Source: Streptomyces roseifaciens (GTDB lineage Bacteria > Actinomycetota > Actinomycetes > Streptomycetales > Streptomycetaceae). From it: a DNA stretch of 64,000 bases. Under the pieces are notes generated by a model. The model was not told the DNA's origin and searched no databases. It worked only from the letters and a program-made list of their open reading frames with translations. The DNA lies in the NCBI RefSeq assembly GCF_001445655.1, contig NZ_LNBE01000004.1:3554855-3618854 (forward strand). Direction: 5' to 3'. Of the stretch, positions 59,342 to 64,000 are shown piece by piece. The position numbers and the translations under genes were made by a program. Numbering within the stretch: position 1 is the stretch's first letter; every line of letters starts with the position of its first letter.

Positions 59342-59632
59342 TCAGCCGAAGACGTACTTGACGGCGTTGGTGAACCCATAGTCAATCACGGTGACCAGGC
59401 CAATGACGATGACGACAAAGACGATCACCACAGTGGTGTACGTCGACAGCTGGCCCCGGGAGGGCCAGACGACCTTGCGGAGCTCGGCGACGATCTGGCG
59501 GTAGAACAGCGCGAGGCGGCCGAAGGGGCCCTTCTTCCCGCGCTTCCCGCCACGGCGGCCCTTCTTGGCGGCCACCTCGTCCTCGGGACGACCGCTCTCA
59601 GGCGTCGCGGTGGAGCCAAGGGCTTCCGTCAC
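59342..59632 (-). CDS. secE: Protein translocase subunit SecE
   Basis: The 96-residue single-pass SecE, which clamps SecY. A basic, Gly/Lys-rich N-terminal segment precedes the amphipathic helix (FYRQIVAELRKVVWPSRGQL) and one transmembrane helix (about 67-87, TVVIVFVVIVIGLVTVI). It starts at GTG. Order tRNA-Trp, secE, nusG, rplK is the standard arrangement. Confidence 0.97.
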   Translation of the reverse strand: MTEALGSTATPESGRPEDEVAAKKGRRGGKRGKKGPFGRLALFYRQIVAELRKVVWPSRGQLSTYTTVVIVFVVIVIGLVTVIDYGFTNAVKYVFG

Positions 59633-59741
59633 TACGTCCTCACCTGAATCCGGGTCGTGAGCCGTGCCGCGCCCGGTTGAGCCGCACGGCGGTGCATTTC
59701 ATAACGTACGCACTCACGCACCCTGGTGACGATGCGTGTAG

Positions 59742-59814
59742 CAGGGCCGAAGGGACTTGAACCCCCAACCGCTGGTTTTGGAGACCAGTGCTCTACCAAT
59801 TGAGCTACGACCCT
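59742..59814 (-). tRNA. trnW: tRNA-Trp (CCA)
   Basis: A 73-nt cloverleaf: acceptor AGGGTCG pairs with CGGCCCT (one G-U), the D-arm has AGCTCAATTGGTAGAGC, the anticodon arm CTGGT-CTCCAAA-ACCAG carries anticodon CCA, and the T-loop is GGTTCAAGTCC. The discriminator base is G. The CCA end is not encoded. It lies 109 bp upstream of secE on the same strand. Confidence 0.97.
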
Positions 59815-59980
59815 TTGTGGTTCCCCAACGTACCGCATCCGACCGTGCGCATGGTGTGTGCGGAGCCGGATCGCGGCCGGTGAGGGCCAACGACGGATGA
59901 GTGTACGTGGTTCGGGGGCGTGCGTCGAACAGCTTGTGCCGCGACGGGTCGCGGAGCCCTTCCGGAATGGATTCCTCCGG

Positions 59981-60070
59981 GGCTGGTGGACCGTGCGCGA
60001 AGCCATCCGAGAAGGGCTCGTGGACCGTACGCGAAGCCCTCCGAGAAGGCTCGTGGACCGTATGCGAACC
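59981..60070. repeat. Tandem 34-bp imperfect repeats upstream of the aminotransferase
   Basis: Two units of 34 bp and a partial third share GTGGACCGTACGCGAAGCC and CCGAGAAGG with few changes. They lie in the 308-bp gap between tRNA-Trp and the aminotransferase. Apart from these repeats the gap shows no gene. Confidence 0.75.
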
Positions 60071-60122
60071 CATATGGGAAACGGGTGCGCCCGCTTCGTC
60101 CCCCGTCTGCAACGATGCCCCC

Positions 60123-61370
60123 ATGACCGCTGCGACTCCTTCCGAGCCCCCCGTCCAGTCCCCCACCGAGCGCCGGGTGTCGACCCGCATCGGATCGATC
60201 TCCGAGTCCGCGACGCTCGCCGTCGACGCCAAGGCCAAGGCCCTCAAGGCCGCCGGTCGCCCGGTGATCGGCTTCGGCGCCGGCGAGCCCGACTTCCCGA
60301 CCCCCGGCTACATCGTCGAGGCGGCGGTGGAGGCCTGCCGCGACCCGAAGAACCACCGGTACACGCCCGCCGGCGGCCTGCCCGAGCTGAAGGCCGCCAT
60401 CGCCGCCAAGACGCTGCGCGACTCCGGCTACCGGGTCGAGGCCTCGCAGGTGCTGGTCACCAACGGCGGCAAGCAGGCCATCTACGAGGCCTTCGCCGCG
60501 ATCCTCGACCCGGGCGACGAGGTCATCGTCCCGGCGCCGTACTGGACCACCTACCCCGAGTCCATCCGGCTGGCCGGCGGCGTCCCGGTCGACGTCGTGG
60601 CCGACGAGACCACCGGCTACCGCGTCTCGGTGGAGCAGCTGGAGGCCGCCCGCACCGAGCGCACGAAGGTGCTGCTCTTCGTCTCCCCGTCGAACCCGAC
60701 CGGTGCCGTCTACTCGCGCGAGCAGGTGGAGGCCGTCGGCCGCTGGGCCGCGGAGCACGGGCTGTGGGTGCTGACGGACGAGATCTACGAGCACCTCGTC
60801 TACGGCGACGCCGAGTTCTCGTCGCTGCCGGTCGTGGTGCCGGAGCTCCGTGACAAGTGCATCGTCGTCAACGGCGTCGCCAAGACCTACGCCATGACCG
60901 GATGGCGGGTCGGGTGGGTCATCGCCCCCCAGGACGTGATCAAGGCCGCGACGAACCTGCAGTCGCACGCCACGTCGAATGTGTCCAACGTCGCACAGCG
61001 GGCCGCGATCGCCGCGGTCGCGGGCGACCTGTCCGCCGTCGACGAGATGAAGGTCGCCTTCGACCGGCGCCGCCGCACGATCGTGCGCATGCTCAACGAG
61101 ATCGACGGCGTCCTCTGCCCCGAGCCGGAGGGTGCCTTCTACGCGTACCCGTCGGTCAAGGAGCTCCTGGGCAAGGAGATCCGCGGCAAGCGGCCCGCCA
61201 CGTCCGTGGAGCTCGCCGCGCTGATCCTGGAGGAGGTCGAGGTCGCGGTGGTGCCGGGCGAGGCCTTCGGCACGCCGGGGTACCTGCGGCTGTCCTACGC
61301 GCTGGGCGACGAGGACCTCGTCGAGGGCGTCTCGCGGATCCAGAAGCTGCTGGCGGAGGCCAGGGCGTAG
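60123..61370 (+). CDS. aspC: Aspartate aminotransferase, class I
   Basis: A 415-residue PLP-dependent transaminase of the class I subgroup (aspartate plus 2-oxoglutarate). The PLP lysine is Lys254 in [15 protein letters not shown], with cofactor contacts in SNPTG (Asn191) and TDEIYEHL (Asp219, Tyr222), and the substrate arginine in YLRLSYAL near the end. Prephenate aminotransferase activity is possible for this subgroup. The ATG lacks a Shine-Dalgarno; AACGAT ends 6 nt before it, suggesting a leaderless mRNA. It is divergent from secE and ends in a T-tailed terminator. Confidence 0.93.
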   Translation: MTAATPSEPPVQSPTERRVSTRIGSISESATLAVDAKAKALKAAGRPVIGFGAGEPDFPTPGYIVEAAVEACRDPKNHRYTPAGGLPELKAAIAAKTLRDSGYRVEASQVLVTNGGKQAIYEAFAAILDPGDEVIVPAPYWTTYPESIRLAGGVPVDVVADETTGYRVSVEQLEAARTERTKVLLFVSPSNPTGAVYSREQVEAVGRWAAEHGLWVLTDEIYEHLVYGDAEFSSLPVVVPELRDKCIVVNGVAKTYAMTGWRVGWVIAPQDVIKAATNLQSHATSNVSNVAQRAAIAAVAGDLSAVDEMKVAFDRRRRTIVRMLNEIDGVLCPEPEGAFYAYPSVKELLGKEIRGKRPATSVELAALILEEVEVAVVPGEAFGTPGYLRLSYALGDEDLVEGVSRIQKLLAEARA

Positions 61371-61393
61371 TCCTTGCCTCCGCCTTCCGTGCG

Positions 61394-61425
61394 TACGGGC
61401 TCCCGGCTTGTGCCGGGGGCCCGTA
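61394..61425 (+). terminator. Terminator after the aminotransferase gene
   Basis: A 14-bp stem with one G-U pair (61394-61407 with 61412-61425), a TTGT loop, then TTCGTTTT. Confidence 0.88.
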
Positions 61426-61509
61426 TTCGTTTTCGGGGCAGCGCCCGTTAAGGGGCCCGTCGGGGCAAACTCCCTTCCGGTTGGCCTGTGCATGCGGCAG
61501 GATCTGCGA

Positions 61510-62544
61510 ATGGAGAGCGTTCGTGACGTCCGTTTGCTGCCGAAGGCCCATCTGCACCTGCACTTCACCGGGTCGATGCGGTCCGAAACCCTGCTGGAAC
61601 TCGCCGACAAGTACGGGGTGCACCTCCCGGAAGCGCTGAGCAGCGGCGAGCCCCCGAAGTTGCGGGCCACGGACGAGCGGGGCTGGTTCCGGTTCCAGCG
61701 GCTGTACGACATCGCGCGGTCGTGCCTCCGGACGCCGGAGGACATTCAGCGGCTCGTGCGGGAGGCCGCGGAGGAAGACGTCCGGGACGGGTCCGGGTGG
61801 CTGGAGATCCAGGTCGATCCGACGTCCTACGCGCCACGGCTGGGCGGGCTCATCCCCGCCCTGGAGATCATCCTCGATGCGGTCGAGACGGCGTCGAAGG
61901 AGACCGGGCTGGGGATGCGGGTCCTCGTCGCCGCCAATCGCATGAAGCACCCGCTGGACGCGCGGACGCTCGCGCGGCTCGCCGTGCGGTACGCCGACCG
62001 GGGCGTGGTGGGGTTCGGGCTCTCCAACGACGAGCGGCGCGGTCTCGCGCGCGACTTCGACCGCGCCTTCGAGATCGCCCGCGAGGGCGGGCTGCTGGCC
62101 GCGCCGCACGGCGGCGAGCTCTCGGGCCCGAGCAGCGTGCGGGACTGCATGGACGACCTGCGCGCCTCCCGCGTGGGGCACGGCGTCCGGGCCGCCGAGG
62201 ACCCCCGCCTGATGCGGAAGCTCGCCGAGCGCGGAGTGACCTGCGAGGTGTGCCCGTCGTCGAACGTCGCCCTCGGCGTCTACGAGAAGCCGGGCGACGT
62301 GCCGCTGCGCACCCTGTGGGACGCCGGCGTGCCGATAGCTCTCGGCGCGGACGACCCCCTGCTCTTCGGCTCGCGGCTCGCCGCGCAGTACGAGCTGGTG
62401 CGGGAGCATCACGGCTTCACGGACGCCGAGCTGGCGGAGCTGGCGCGGCAGTCGGTACGGGGGTCGGCTGCGCCTGAGCCCGTGCGGGCGGGGTTGCTGC
62501 GGGGGATCGACGACTGGCTGGCCGGCCAGGTCGTTACGCGGTAG
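61510..62544 (+). CDS. Adenosine deaminase family protein
   Basis: A 344-residue TIM-barrel purine deaminase relative. Zinc ligands are in HLHLHFTGS (His16, His18), a His in PHGGE with the catalytic Glu, a His in RVGHGV, and GADDPLLFG for the metal Asp. Classical adenosine deaminases have HLDG where this has HFTG, so the aspartate that contacts the ribose 5'-OH is replaced by Thr. It may therefore act on adenine, another purine nucleoside or a different aminopurine. CAGGAT ends 6 nt before the ATG, so it may be leaderless. It converges on murB with only 3 bp between stops. Confidence 0.88.
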   Translation: MESVRDVRLLPKAHLHLHFTGSMRSETLLELADKYGVHLPEALSSGEPPKLRATDERGWFRFQRLYDIARSCLRTPEDIQRLVREAAEEDVRDGSGWLEIQVDPTSYAPRLGGLIPALEIILDAVETASKETGLGMRVLVAANRMKHPLDARTLARLAVRYADRGVVGFGLSNDERRGLARDFDRAFEIAREGGLLAAPHGGELSGPSSVRDCMDDLRASRVGHGVRAAEDPRLMRKLAERGVTCEVCPSSNVALGVYEKPGDVPLRTLWDAGVPIALGADDPLLFGSRLAAQYELVREHHGFTDAELAELARQSVRGSAAPEPVRAGLLRGIDDWLAGQVVTR

Positions 62545-62547
62545 CTG

Positions 62548-63603
62548 CTACAGCGCCACGCCGACCGTGACCGGCTCGTTCACCAGGGTCACTCCGAACG
62601 CCTCGTGGACGCCGGCCCGGACCTCGCGGGCGAGGGCGAGGAGATCCTCCGTGGTCGCCTCGCCCCGGTTCGTCAGCGCAAGCGTGTGCTTCGTGCTGAT
62701 GCGGGCCCGCCCGGCCCCGTACCCCTTCGTGAAGCCCGCCTTGTCGATCAGCCAGGCCGCCGAGGTCTTCATGAAGCCCTCCCCCGCCGGGTACGCCGGA
62801 GGCGCCACGTCCGGGCCGAGCCGGTCCGCGACGCGGGTCAGGAACGCCGCGTGCTCCGCCTCGGTGAGGATCGGGTTGCAGAAGAACGACCCGGCCGACC
62901 ACGTGTCGTGGTCCTCGGGGTCGAGCACCATGCCCTTGCCCGCGCGCAGCTTGAGGACCGTCTCGCGGGCCCGCTCCGCGGGCACGCGGTCGCCCGCCTC
63001 TACGCCGAGGGCGCGGGCCGTCTCCGGGTAGCGGATGGGGGCGGACATGCCGTCCGCGTCCTCCAGCCCGAAGCGGACGCGGAGGACGACGTAGCGGGCG
63101 GGGTCCTGCTTGAAGCGGCTGTGGCGGTAGGAGAAGGCGCACTCGGCGTTGGCGAGGGTCACCGTCTCGCCGGTGCGGCGGTCGTAGGCGACGACCTCGG
63201 TGATCGTCTGGGCGACGTCCTGGCCGTAGGCGCCGACGTTCTGGATGGGGGTGGCGCCGGCGGAGCCGGGGATGCCGGCGAGGCACTCGATGCCGGCGAG
63301 GCCGGCTTCGACGGTGCGGGCGACGGCGTCGGACCAGTTCTCACCGGCGGCCAGTTCGAGGCTGGTGCCGGTCAGGGCGAAGCCGGTGGTCGCGATGCGC
63401 AGGGCGGTGCCCTCGAAGCCCTTGTCGGAGATGACGAGGTTGCTGCCGCCGCCGATGATCAGCAGCGGGGTGGCGGTCTCGTCGGCCTCGCGGACGGCGG
63501 CGATCACCTCGGCGTCGGTGGTGGCCGTGATCAGGCGGGTGGCCGGGCCGCCGAGCCTGAAGGTGGTCAGGGGGGCGAGGGGGGCGTCGTGTCGTTCCTG
63601 CAC
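62548..63603 (-). CDS. murB: UDP-N-acetylenolpyruvoylglucosamine reductase
   Basis: A 351-residue FAD-dependent enzyme that reduces UDP-GlcNAc-enolpyruvate to UDP-MurNAc in peptidoglycan synthesis. FAD-binding motifs are LLIIGGGSNLVIS and GIPGSAGATPIQNVGAYGQ; the catalytic Ser lies in AGSFFCNP and the final Glu region in NEPVTVGVAL. It is a type I MurB with the YRHS segment. It starts at GTG; TACCCT (63610-63615) ends 6 nt upstream, so translation may be leaderless. An extraordinary inverted repeat lies 60 bp upstream. Confidence 0.97.
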   Translation of the reverse strand: MQERHDAPLAPLTTFRLGGPATRLITATTDAEVIAAVREADETATPLLIIGGGSNLVISDKGFEGTALRIATTGFALTGTSLELAAGENWSDAVARTVEAGLAGIECLAGIPGSAGATPIQNVGAYGQDVAQTITEVVAYDRRTGETVTLANAECAFSYRHSRFKQDPARYVVLRVRFGLEDADGMSAPIRYPETARALGVEAGDRVPAERARETVLKLRAGKGMVLDPEDHDTWSAGSFFCNPILTEAEHAAFLTRVADRLGPDVAPPAYPAGEGFMKTSAAWLIDKAGFTKGYGAGRARISTKHTLALTNRGEATTEDLLALAREVRAGVHEAFGVTLVNEPVTVGVAL

Positions 63604-63661
63604 CAGACCAGGGTACGGGTGGGTCGGGCGCGGTGGTCCGGGGCCGGGGGCCGGGGGCTCC

Positions 63662-63762
63662 GGGGGTGTTTCGGAATCGGATATTTACGGGCGGAACCGT
63701 CTGCCGCACCGGGCACCCGGCACGCCGCCCACAAATATCCGGCAGCATTCCGAAACACCCCC
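63662..63762. repeat. 101-bp long imperfect inverted repeat upstream of murB
   Basis: An outer perfect 16-bp arm (63662-63677 with 63747-63762), then 9 bp (63678-63686 with 63733-63741) across a 5-nt bulge, then 6 bp (63689-63694 with 63725-63730), 31 paired bases in all. The 30-nt centre can form a further small hairpin. The arms contain GGATATTT, an AT-rich patch in very GC-rich DNA. Confidence 0.85.
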
Positions 63763-63779
63763 TGCGCCCCCGTCCCCCT

Positions 63780-63950
63780 CCGTGGACGGTCCCCCTCTCG
63801 TGGGCGGGTCCCCTCCCGCGGCCGGTTCTCCTCCGGGGGCGGTCCACCGCCCGTAGACGGTGCCCTCTCGTGGGCGGTTCTCCTCCGTGGGCAGGCCCCC
63901 ACCGCCCGTAGACGGTCCCCCTCCCGTAGGTGGTCCCCCTCCGCACGTCG
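63780..63950. repeat. Degenerate 18-bp tandem repeat tract
   Basis: Roughly nine degenerate units of 18-20 bp, on the minus strand like GGAGGGGGACCGTCTACG, e.g. around 63790, 63860, 63890 and 63930. No spacers, so not a CRISPR. No supported gene lies between murB and the window end. Confidence 0.6.
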
Positions 63951-64000
63951 CTGCTTGTCTGGTGCAGCACCTCTGCAATTCCTTAGCGGGCGGGTGGGTG

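Noticed and set aside
63780..63950. Possible CRISPR array
   Set aside because: Units are degenerate, contiguous and without unique spacers, and there is no cas gene.

Overview
The window is high-GC actinobacterial chromosome, almost certainly Streptomyces or a close relative such as Kitasatospora. The evidence is the extreme third-position GC, GTG and TTG starts on core genes, a chaplin gene, actinobacterial acidic extensions on S9 and NusG, and an alpha operon without rpsD. It is the main translation/transcription core locus, read mostly on the minus strand.

Layout from left to right. 1-6.5 kb is accessory: a MerR regulator with a classic operator, a short chaplin, a frameshifted small gene beside an XRE/TPR regulator, a small membrane-anchored protein, and a DHA2 drug exporter divergent from an MmyB-type regulator. 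6.5-11.7 kb carries acpS-glmS, a small unknown gene, coaA and glmM (CoA, carrier-protein and UDP-GlcNAc supply). 11.9-13.2 kb is the rplM-rpsI operon with its promoter. 13.2-21.7 kb holds an ABC-F protein, a proline-rich membrane protein, a lipoprotein and two tandem paralogous GT4 glycosyltransferases with a shared unrecognised C-terminal domain.

21.8-38.9 kb is truA plus the alpha, spc and S10 operons (rplQ, rpoA, rpsK, rpsM, rpmJ, infA, map, adk, secY, and rplO back to rpsJ), with terminator-like hairpins dividing it at rplO/secY and adk/map. A single PIG-L-type lipoprotein gene separates it from the str operon (rpsL-rpsG-fusA-tuf, 41.7-46.1 kb). Then follow rpoBC, rplJL, a lipoprotein gene, rplKA, secE-nusG and tRNA-Trp (46.5-59.8 kb). 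The right end has an aspartate aminotransferase, an adenosine-deaminase-family enzyme and murB, and repeat-rich intergenic DNA.

The main points beyond routine annotation are: an identical 25-nt element in the leaders of both rpsJ and rpsL, with two mutually exclusive stems; a 101-bp long imperfect inverted repeat upstream of murB; a dispersed Streptomyces-type repeat inside the alpha operon; two short tandem-repeat tracts; the frameshifted gene at 1.7-2.3 kb; and the glycosyltransferase pair that looks homogenised at the DNA level. I see no CRISPR array, insertion sequence, prophage or biosynthetic cluster.
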